NCBI RefSeq assembly: GCF_008312935.1
Contig: NZ_VSZO01000002.1
Span: 62,001-126,000, forward strand
DNA: 64,000 bases
Direction: 5' to 3'
From: Roseiconus lacunae
GTDB lineage: Bacteria; Planctomycetota; Planctomycetia; Pirellulales; Pirellulaceae
Shown piece after piece: positions 8,442-20,400 of the stretch. Position 1 is the first letter of the stretch. Each line of letters begins with the position of its first letter. The position numbers and the translations under genes were made by a program. The notes beneath the pieces are model-generated. The model saw only the letters and a list, made by a program, of their open reading frames with translations. It had not been told where the DNA came from and did no database searches.

Positions 8442-11400
8442 ATGTTCACGACTGTTCGCGCGTTTTCCAATCCGACCGTTCGAGCGAAGAGAAACGCCAG
8501 GTTCCGCGACACAATCGGCCGACTCAAACGCAACCATCTGCGCCGGTGTATGCTCGAATCGCTAGAGGATCGCCGGCTATTGGCGGTGACCACCGATCCG
8601 CTCACCGCAACCAACGAGGTGGTTTTCCGAGGTGATGCGGCCAGCAACACGGTTAGGTTTTCAGTCTCCGAAGGCTATCTGCAACACGACCTGGGCGGCC
8701 AAGCGGGATTCGATAGCGATCGGGACTTGGACGCCACGATTCCGGGTGAACAGGCTCTGTTGCTCGGGCAAATCGGCTCGCTGACATTTGACGATCTTGG
8801 TGGGAATGACCGAATTTATTTCCAAGGTAACGAGACATTTGATTTCGCGACTGCGGCGATTCATTTCAGTGTCGGCGAAATCACGATTTCACCTGGCGTG
8901 AACCTATCGACAACTGACGGAAGGATCGATTTAGTGGCCGCCGAAACGATCGCGGTCACGAGCGGTGCGTCACTCAGCACAGTCGATGGTGGCATTCGCA
9001 TGACGGCCAATCCGGATCAGTCGACCTCGTCGTCTAACACCGATTACTTCAGTTTGAACCTCGATGGGGCCAATCTTGTGACGGCAGGGTCGGGCGCGAT
9101 CGAACTGCAAGGGTTTGGTATTCACAGCGGCAGCAACGTCAGTGCCGGAGTTGGAATCGAAGGTGGCTCGTCGATCCGATCGACTTCGTTGGATGCCAAT
9201 GCCGGCGGCATCGCGATTTCTGGGATCGGTGCCGATGGCCGACAGTCAAAGCACGGCTTAGTCGCACGCGATGCGGGAAACGTCATCGAGAGTGCCTACG
9301 GCGACATCAGCCTTGATGGCATCGGTGGATTTCGTTCCGACGGCGGAGCGCAAAGCTTCTTCGGAATCTATTTGACGGGCCTGAATGTCAGTTCGACCGG
9401 CAGCGGCCCCGAAGCGGCAACCATCTCGGTGGACGGAACGGGCGGTGCCGAAACTAGCTCGACTTTTGGCGTGCGGATGCTTTCGTCCAACGTCAGTTTT
9501 TCCAGTGTCGACGGGGACATCAATCTCACCGGTCGAGGCGGACAATCGGAAACAACGTCCGCCGCTCACGGTGTCGTCATCGATAACATCGCCTATCTTC
9601 GCTCTACCGGAACCGGCCCGGACGCGGCCAACATCCACATCGACGGCACGGTCGGCACTGCGACAGAAACACAAACCAGTGCGCTCGCAGGCTACGGCGT
9701 TCTGATTACCGGAACGCCAACCGAAATCAGCACCGTCGATGGCGACATCATGATCACCGGATCTGGTGGCGAAGGCGGTGTAAATCGAAATGGAGTCAGC
9801 GTTGACGCAACCGTTTCGTCAACCGGCATAGGACAACACGCAGGAAAGATTTCTGTGGAGGGTCAAGGTGGCGACGACACTTACGGATGGGGATCATTCA
9901 TCAAGGGGCAGTGGTCGACTGTCGACGGTGACATCCACTTTCACGGCGACGGCACGAGCACGGATTCCCGTGGAAGCGACGGCGTGTCGCTTCGAGAGAT
10001 CGATTCAATCGTGTCCACGGGAGTCGGCACCGACGCGGGCGAGATCCTGATCACCGGATCGGCCAGCCGAGGTCGCGGAGTGATCCTGGAAAACTCCGCA
10101 GGTTCTATCACCACCGTCGATGGTGACATCACGCTAGCGGACACTGACGACAGCGGCGTCCACCTGGACGGATTCGGTGGGCTAGCATCTACCGGAACGG
10201 GACCAGATGCGGGCAAGATCACGATCGAAGAAAAACGTGTTTCCATCCGCGATCTGGGTATCGGTATCTCTAGTGTCGACGGTGACATCACAATTTCGAG
10301 TGTCACCGAATCGGGGGTCGGAGGTGGTTTGTATCTCGCAGACTTCGGTGTGCTTGAGTCAACGGGTACCGGACCTGACGCTGCGAAAATCACACTGACA
10401 GGAACAACATCTGACGGCACGACCAACCGCCATGGTTTAAACATCAGCGACTCCGGAGGCGCTCCATCGATCATTCGTACCGTCGATGGCGACATCACCA
10501 TTAGCGGCACCGGCGGTGACCGGACTGATCCGACCGACCGCTACAGCGAAAATCGCGGCGTGACGATTACTGATGTTTCGATCCAGTCAGCAGGAACGAC
10601 GTCCGAAGCGGGCCTGATCACCATCCATGGCACCGGGGGAGACAGTGGCCGCAACGGCTATGGCGTCTACCTGGCCGACGGCGAACTTTCCAGCGTCTCC
10701 GGTGACGTCCAACTGACCGGAAATGCAAGCGCCGGACGCGGTGTTTATCTGTTGCGCAACGCTACCGAACTGTCCGGTACTGGCCCGCTTGCCGGAAACC
10801 TGACAATCGGTGGCAGCAGCATTCAAGTCAGCGGATCCGTCAGCGCTGTCGATGGCGATTTCTCCGCGATCGCCTCGGGCAGCAACTTCTCCGGCAACTT
10901 CCAGTCGACCGGACAAGGCCGTTTTACCGTCGAAGCAACCGGCCAGGGTGGCCAAACCTTTGTCAGCGGCAATGTGGAATCGATCACCGGCGACATCACC
11001 GTTCGTGGGCCTCAAGTCAATGTCAGTGGCATTCGTTCGACCGGCACGGGCCCGGACGCTGCCGACATTCGTGTGGAAGGCCATCGCATCCTTGTCACCA
11101 GTAGCGAACTGACGACTGTCGACGGTGCGATCGTCCTCGACAGTCGGGAAGATGCCGGCGAATCGAATACGGCAGGCGTGTTCTTACGAAAGCCCATCCG
11201 CTCAACCGGAACCGGCCCGGATGCGAAAGGGATCAGCATCTCCAGTGTCGGAACGTCCGCCGACGCCGTCGTTAATATGCAAACCGGGACCACGCTGTCG
11301 ACAGTCGATGGTGACATCACGATCAACGATGCGGCCCTTTTCGATGACGAACTGTTAAGCGGCAGCGTGGACCTGTCGGGAACCGTTTGGGTTTCGTCAA

Positions 11401-14400
11401 CCGGCGTTGGCCAGCATGCCGGTTCAATTCGCATCTTCGGCAAGAGCGGTGATGCAAGCGGATCGCTGTATGGTATCGATGCGGATACCAACAACACCGG
11501 CGGCTTCTCGACTGTCGACGGTGAATTGGAATTGCGTGGTGAGTCTGGAGAAGTCGACGGCTCGGGCGCAAGCGTCGGATTGAAACTGACCGAATTGAGC
11601 ATCGAATCGACCGGGGTTACCGCCGGCCTTGGTAATGTCACTTTGACGGGGCATTCCGGATCGGGAACCAATGGTGGCTATCGTGGGATTGATTTGCAAA
11701 ACATCGACTTCAGCACCGTTGCGGGCAACCTGCGTGTCGAAGGTCACGGTGGAAATGGTCCCGGAAGTTCGAACGTCGGGATGCTGGTTGCCAGTTCGAC
11801 GTTCAATTCCAACGGTCATGGACTCGGCGCCGGGACGATTACCTTCGACGGAACCGGCGGCGGTGGGAATTCACCGTACGGTATCCAGTTCAGCAATTTG
11901 GACCTGATCAGTGCCTACGGTGACATCCACCTGATCGGGCAGGGCGGCACGCTTTCGGAGACGGCTCCCCACTACAGCGAAAGCTCGGGCATCAAACTCG
12001 GTGGTTACAACACTAGGATTGAGTCCACGGGCACGGGTGAGCATGCCGCGAACATCACGATTGACGGCACAGGAGGAACGGGAAGTACGTCTGGCAACTA
12101 TGGAATCGAGTTTGACGCCGGCGACGGAATCCTGACCTCTCGAGACGGTGACATCGTCGTCAATGGAGTGGGAGGTTTCGGAAACTCCCCCGGCGTCTTC
12201 ATCGAAGACTGGCATCTATCCTCCACCGGCATCGGTGAATTCGCGGGAACAATTTTGATATCGGGAACCGGTAATCTAACTCAGCCCGGTATCTTCCTTA
12301 ACTCACAAAACGTGAATTACAACTATGCCATCAACAGCATTGACGGTGACATCACGCTTACGGGAACCGGTTCACCGACCGCGATTCAATCACAAGTCAA
12401 CAGCAACCCGGGAACAGGACGAATCGAGTCGACTGGCTTCGGAGAACACGCCGCGAACATCCTGATCGATGGCGGCGATGGTTCAGTCAGTCTCTCAAAT
12501 GATTTGACGATCCGAAGCATCGACGGTGCGATCGATCTGACCGGAAGCCGCTTCGCACTCGCGGCTTCAATTGAATCACTGGGCAACAATCCGGCGCAGA
12601 CGCGGGACATCACCCTGCTCGGAACCAGCCAGGGTTCTTCCGTGAGTAACATCAGCACGTTTGTCGCTGACGTTTCCATCACTTCGGCTGATGCGATCGC
12701 GGTCAACGGGACGATCAAATCGGTGCTCGATTCGATCGATGCAGGCACGATCACGATTCAGGAAACGACGACCACCACGGACAACCACGGGATTAGCTTT
12801 GGTGACAACGGCGAAATAGTTTCCACGGTCGGTGATATCTGGCTCAGTGGCTCCGGCGGAGGCAACGACTACGGAATCTATGGTCCAAAAATCGTTTCGC
12901 TGGGAACGGACAAAGCAACCGCCGCGACGATCACACTGATCGGTACCGGCAATGAATCCGGCGGTCGAGGTGTCGCCATTTCCGGCGGCAATGCCGAATC
13001 GCCCAACATCACCACCATCGCCGGTGACATCGAAATTCACGGTAGCGGCGGTAGCGGTACTGGATCTCGCAATCTCGGTGTCTACCTGACAAACGCCTAC
13101 ATCGAATCAACCGGTCTGACAAAACAACATGCCGGTGAAATCTTGATCATCGGTACCGGTGGCACCGGCACTTCGGACCTCGTCGGTGTGGAGATCCGAT
13201 CCTCCCAATCAGACATCGTTTCCGTCGCCGGCGACATCAACATCGTCGGCCAAGCGGGTACTGGCACCGGCACTGGGAACGATGGTGTCATGATCCGCGA
13301 TGCGAGTTTAATCAGGTCGTCGGGGACAGATTCGGAAGCCGCCAACATTCGGATCGAAGGAAGCAGTCCAACCAGCCGTGGTGTTTATCTGATCTCTGGG
13401 AGAATCGAATCGGATGGAGCGGGCTCGATCGAAGTTATCGCCAACGGGGTCAGCGATGGAACCGTTGACGACCTTTTCGTTGCCGGCAGCAGCGTCCTTG
13501 GCGGATCGAATTCGGCCGCCGAGATCATACTGACCGTAGATTCATTCGGCCTACTCACTCCGGCGATCATCGAAACATCAGGAACGGTCAACCTACAGAC
13601 GCGTTCTCTCGAAACGTCTGTTTCACTCGGCAACGGTGCGGCTGAACTCTCACTCGATAACTCAGAACTCGCGTTATTCGGATCGGAACTTGCGGCGTTG
13701 GTGATCGGCACACCAAACCAACCAGTCGCCAACGTTGATTTGTCAGAGGTCGTACTCAGAAGCGCGTTGACGATTCATGCGAACGACGTCTCCGATCAAG
13801 ACGGACAAGACGCATCGCTTGCCGGACCAATAACATTTGCGAACGTCGCAACACCGGGTTCGCCGCTTGGTCAATTACTGGTCGATAGCGATCTCGTGCT
13901 CGCTTCGACCAATACGCTTCGCCTTGACATCGACGGCCCCACGGCGGGTGCGACGAGCGACGGCTATGACCAAATCCGGGTACTGGGCGAAGTTGTCCTG
14001 GCACCGGGGACTCGACTCGAAACGCTCACGAACAATGCCTATCCGGCGGCGGAGGATCAGCAGTTCGTCCTGATTGACAACGACGGCACCGATCCGATCA
14101 ACGGGATCTTCGGCGGTCTTCCCGAAGGCACGATCCTAGAAAACTTTTTAGGCACGCCGCTGAATGCAAGAATCTCATACTTGGGTGTCGACGGAGCGAC
14201 GGGCAATGATGTGGTGCTGACGACGACTAACGTTAAGAACCCAATCTACGATTTCTCTGCCAGCGAATACTCGGTCAACGAGGGTGACTCCGATGCGACC
14301 ACTCTTGTTGTATCGCTTCAGCGAAGTGAAGAGACAAGTATCGCGACCAGTGTTGACGTTCGATTGAACTCGGGAACCGCGTCGGCCGACATCGACTTTG

Positions 14401-17400
14401 ATGCCGCCCCAATCACCGTCAACTTCGCGCCCGGCCAGACCACCGCGACTGTCGCGATCCGTGTGCTGGGGGAACGATTGGTCGAAGCGAATGAAACGCT
14501 GTCGCTGACGTTAGAGAATTTCAGCGACTACGGATTCCCCGGAACGACCCACCCGACGGCAACGCTGACACTGATCAATGATGAATTCGCACCGGTGGCA
14601 AACTTCGCCGGCGATTTCATGCCCAACGAAGGCACATCCGTCCTCTTCGACGCGAGCGGCTCCTCTGACGTCGAAGACAACAACGAACAGTTGACGTTTG
14701 AGTGGGACCTGGATTTCACCGGCCAATTCACCGTTGATGCGACGGGACAGCAAATCAATTTTTATCGGGCAGACGGTCCCGCATCACAAATGGTTGCCCT
14801 GCGAGTGACCGACACGGAAGGCAACGTGACAGTCACCACCCAGCAAGTTTCAACGGTCAATGCGGCGCCAATCATTGCTCCGATGCAGCCGCAAACGATC
14901 AAGGCATACAACTATGCGGAACTGAACCTGCCGGTCCCATTCGTTGATACGGGGTCACACGATACACACACGGTCGAAGTCGACTATGGAGACGGATCGC
15001 CCGTTGAAACAATCGAGCTATCCGACGGAGAGCGTGGCTTTGTTGTCAGTCACCAATACAAAGTCACCACCGGAACGACGATCAACCAGATAGTGACGAT
15101 GACGGTCACCGACCGTGACGGCGCGACGACGACTAGCACCTTGGCCGTCGATGTCGAAGATCTCGCACTCACAGTTCCCGACAATCGGCCGACTCTCAGC
15201 ATCATCACTCCCGACCTGGCGATCCCAGAACAAGAGAGCTATCGAATTCAGCCGATCACGGTGAGACTTGATCGTCCCTTCGAAGTCGAAACGTTCATCC
15301 CCATCGACCTCTCTCAGTCAACCGCAACGATCGATAGCGACTTTCAGCTTTCCAATCAACTATTACGTTTCGATCCTTTTCAAACGACCGCCACACTGAC
15401 GTTCAACACGTTGAACGATACGGCCTATGAACCGAGTAGTGAAACCGTCGTCGTCGGTTTCCCGGATACGCTTGAGGTCGCCCGTATCAGCGGTGTCGCT
15501 TCGGAACAACAGTTCGTCGCGACGATCATTGATGACGGCGACCGTCGCCCCACCATCTCGTTCGCTTCGACAGCCGGAACGTTCAACGAAGGCGACGAGT
15601 TCGATCTTGTCGCATCGCTAAGCGATGTCGCGCAAGTCGACGTCGATGTGCCACTGACACTCTTCAACTCTGGTAATGTCAGCTTGTCGGCACAGAGTAT
15701 CGTGATACCGGCTGGCCAATTGGAAGGACGCATCAGCGGCACCGTAATCGACGACGAACTTTCCGAACCGCAACAGACCTTCACTGTCGCAATGCAGTCG
15801 GGGCAGCAAGGCTTTCCGATCAATAATCGCTACTCGTTGTTCCAAGGGGTCATTAAAGCGAACGACGCGATTTTGTTAGACCTGTTGCAGAAAAACGTCA
15901 CCGCAACCGAAGGTGGCAACAGCGTGCAAATCGTTGCAACCGTTTCAGAATTGCTCTCGACGGACTTGGTCGTCCCGTTGACCTACACCAGCAACGACGC
16001 AACCCAAGGGGGTGACTTCACCGGTCCGTCAAGCATTCGATTCCGGGCGAACCAAGCACCACGCGTCACCTTCGTGATCAATGTTACGAACGACCAAATC
16101 GGTGAATCGGACGAATTAGTATTCGTTAACTTTGCCTCCGATCTTCCCGATGGAGTTCAACTTGCCAATCCATCGGTAGGTACACGACTCCTGATCGAAG
16201 ACGACGATGTCGCAAGGCTTACTTTTATTAGTTCCAACTCAACAAACAGCGTGCGAGACGGAGAGTCATATCATGCCGAAAACACAACGATCTGGGAGGA
16301 CAGCGAGCCGTTCGAAGTCACCGTGAGCACCGGTGGAATCAGCTTCGCGAGCGACGTCAGTATTCCGCTGAACTTCAGTGCTTCGACTCGGGGAACGACC
16401 TACAACCGATCCGGAGCAGACCTGGAAGGACCATCAAATTCGATCACGCTTCCTGCCGGCCAAACTACCGTGACCTTCACCGTCACACCGAACGGTGACG
16501 AGATCTACGAAGCAACCGAGCGAGGCTACCTGGCACTCGGAACAGGCGATCTTCCGGGTGCGAAACTGGGTAAAACAGCATCCCATCGAATTTTGATCCT
16601 CGACAATGACCCGCTGGTTGAAATCGAAACGGAAGAAACCACGGTTGACGAAGATGCCGGCACCATCGAATTTAAAGTCACACTTTCGGCCGAATCCAAC
16701 CGTCGCGCTCGTATTCCCTTCAAGACCTATGGCTCGGCAACCATCGGCGACGACTATACGATCGTCAGCGAAACCAAGTCCGGCTACCGCGTCCGTTCCA
16801 ACTACGTTGAAATCGAACCCGGCGAACGAACCGCGACGATCAAGGTGAAGCTCAAAGACGATGCCGTCATCGAGGGACGGGAGCGGATCGGGATTTGGCT
16901 GCGTCCGGAGGTCGGATCGGCCACCCTTTCAAACGCCACCTTGGATGGATCAAAGTACGCCTCCGTCCTGATCGACTTCGATGAACGCCCTAGACCGACG
17001 ATCTCGCAAGTGCGGGGCAAGCAGCCCGGCAGTTCCAGCTACTCTTCGACGTCGACGTGGATCCGAGAAGGCGGCTCGTTTCGAATTCAAGTGTCGATGC
17101 CCACATCCGCCGACCGAGACGTTTGGGTTCCCGTCAGCTTCCCTTATGCCAGTGGCCGCGCTTCGACACTCGGCTTCTCCCAAGACTTCACGACAGGAGG
17201 TTTGAGCAACGGCTGGCTAAAGATCCCGGCTTTCAAAAAGAGCGCCTACTTCTATCTGCACACGATCGACGACTTGAGAAAGGAAGACAGCGAAAAAATC
17301 AGAGCGACCATTGGTCAACCGGTGGTGTGGGATCGCACGGGTGAACGGTGGGTCAACTTCGGAAGTGTCGGATCGAACTACTACAAATTCGTCGGCATAC

Positions 17401-20400
17401 GTTCGAGCGATCAAGAGACGGTCTACTGTCCAAGCGGGGTTCAATACAACGCGCTCGCCGTTTCCGACGGAACCTGTGTGATCGATGCCGGCACGACTAC
17501 TAGCGGTCCGACGATTGCAAATGACTGGACACCGAGTTCCTCAGGAAGTCTCGTCATCGCCAACGGTTATCTGGGATCGAGCGAAGTCTTCCTGGATGGA
17601 AACTTCAATGGGCAGCGTGATTTCATCGACCTCAACGGTGATGGGCTACACAATGATGACGAACCGCTCGAACCATTGGTTTCGACCTATAGTGACGGTT
17701 CGCTCCTGTTGGATTTCCCTGCCGAGATGGATCGGGATGGCAGCGGGGTACTCGAAGCCGACGAAGCGCAACTCGTCGCCTTTGGCGGGACTGATCCTGC
17801 GACTGGAATCACCGAACGCACGCGGATGACGGCCCCGGCAGGATCCTTTGTCGTCACGCCACTGACCACGTTGGCGGGCAAACTGGTCAACGAACACGCC
17901 TTCGACGCCGATGATGCACATCAGCGGGTACTCGATAGCCTGCAGCTGGCAACCTTTGAGTACTGGAAAAATTCGGCCATCGCCGCAACAGCAGCCGGTG
18001 ACATGGTTGCCGCTCAGACGTATCCGGCGACGATTGCGGTCAATAGTACCGCGATCGTGATCGGCAGTTACCTCAGTGAACTCAGCGGAAGCACTCCAGA
18101 GCACGCGAGTGATCTTGTCTATGCTCGAATGGCCGATCTGATTCAATCGGCGGATACTCGTCTGAACCTCGACAACTCCTTAAACGTTGCCGACCTTGTC
18201 AATTCCGTTGCGGCCGAACTGGGAGTCGTCGCCGATCTTGACGTCGTCGATGTTCTCTCGCAAGCGATTGCCGACAACAGTCGCAGTCTTTACGAGCTAC
18301 CGGTGTCAGCAGACTTGGCTTTCTTGGAATCGGTTTCAAAGCTTAAAATCGTCGCCCGCGGTGCAATGACGACGGACGCTGCCCGCTTGGCAAGTGGCGA
18401 TCTCTCGGTAACGGATTTCGAGACACAATACTCGGTGGAAAACCAAGTCACACTCGCCGGCGCGGCCACGGTCGGCACCATCGAACCGGTGCGAATTGCC
18501 GTTTCCGACGCGCAAATTGTCGAAGGCAATTCTGGAACGCAGTTTGCCGAATTCCGAGTCGCGATCTCGAATTTCTTCAATGCCCCCATTTCCGTTGAAT
18601 ACTCCACCGAGGACGATGCCGCCACCACAGCCGACGGTGACTACGAAGCAACGTCGGGAACATTGACATGGCTCCCCGGTGATGATTCCGTTCAAACGAT
18701 TCAGATTCCGGTCTTTGGTGATACGGATGTCGAGTTCGATGAGTCCTTCGACTTAGTGTTGCAATCGGCAGCCGGAGGAATCATCCAACGTTCCATCGGG
18801 CGAGGAACCATCCTGGCTGATGACGCAATGACGTTTGAACTTCCGGCGACGACGGAAACGAGTGAGGTTTTGGTGACACTTGATGGTGACCAAATCGCGA
18901 TCCGGCGGGACGGCGAAACCATCCTGAACGGAAGCCTGAATAAGTCGGCGGCTTTTGTGCTGAATACCGCACCGGGCCCAGGCATTAATCTGAATATCGA
19001 TGTCCGTCGGGGAGACACTGTTAATCGCAGCGTGAAGTTGATTTCGAACTCTTCGGACGATCAACTCGCGATCGATAACACGTTAGACCTGAACGTGGTC
19101 CACCAGATAGTTGCACCAACGGAAGGCAGCTTTATCAGCGAAGGCCAAGCGATCTCCTACCAGGCATTCTCGCTTGTAAGCAACGAACGATCCCCGACGT
19201 TCGTCTTGCAATCCGAAGTCGCGTTGGGAACGCCGACCACCGCCGTCGCGTCTGTCCCGGCCTTACTGCATCTTGAAGGATCGGTCAGTCGCTGGAGCTT
19301 GACGCTTGACGGCAACGAAGTCGACTCGCAAGATTCGGCCGACCCGTTTAGTTTCACCACCACATCGGCCGGCCTCTATCGACTCAGCTACTCCATCACA
19401 CTCGAAGACACGACCGTCGTCTCCGCCGTCCAAGATTTTGACGTTCAGCCGCTAAATGAACCGCCGACCGCCGATGCCGGAGGAACTTATACGGTCGAAG
19501 AGGGCGGAACGGTGATCCTCGATGCATCCGCTAGCACCGATCCTGATTTGCCTGACGACGTACTGACGTACCAATGGGATCTCGATGGCGATGGCGTGTT
19601 TGGCGAAACGGGCATTGAGGCATTGTATGGCGACGAAGTCGGTGTGACTCCGACCCTCGATGCGTCAACGCTTAATGGACCGGGAAACCTTAGTGTGTCG
19701 CTGCTAATCACCGATAGCTTTGGTGAATCGAGTACCGACACGGCGGCGCTAGACATCACCAACGCCGCACCGATGCTGTCCGTCGACGCAGCCGATGTCA
19801 CACTGGTCGAAGGTGAATCGGCAAGCCGACTGGTGACCGCCACCGACGTTGCAAGTGATCCGGTGTTGGTCACGGCGTCCATCGGTGACGTTGCCCCCAA
19901 CGGCGATGGCACGTGGATGTGGACTTACACCGGTGAAGACGACCTCGCTGAAACACTGGTCACGATTTTCGCCGAAGATGACGATGGCGGCCTTTCCGAA
20001 GCCACGTTTAACTTGACAGTCGATAATGCCGCCCCGGTACTCGCTTTACTGGAATCAACATCGGCAGCGGAAAACGGCCTGGCCCGAATCGAGGGTTCGA
20101 TTACCGATGCCGGGCAGCTTGATACACACGTCATCACGATCGACTGGGGCGATGGCAACACCTCGATTGCCGATCTCGATCCCGTCAGTCGCACATTCAG
20201 CGCCGAGCATCTGTACCTGGATGATCCTAACGGGATTGACAACAGCGAATACCTGGTAGCAATCCAAATCGATGACCAGCAGCCCAACGGATTGCTCCAG
20301 AGCGAAACCACCATTGGCGTGAGCAATGTTCCGCCTGAATTGAGTCAACTCACATTGGAAAGCTGGTCTCAACAAGCGACGCTAGGATTTCGATTGAGCG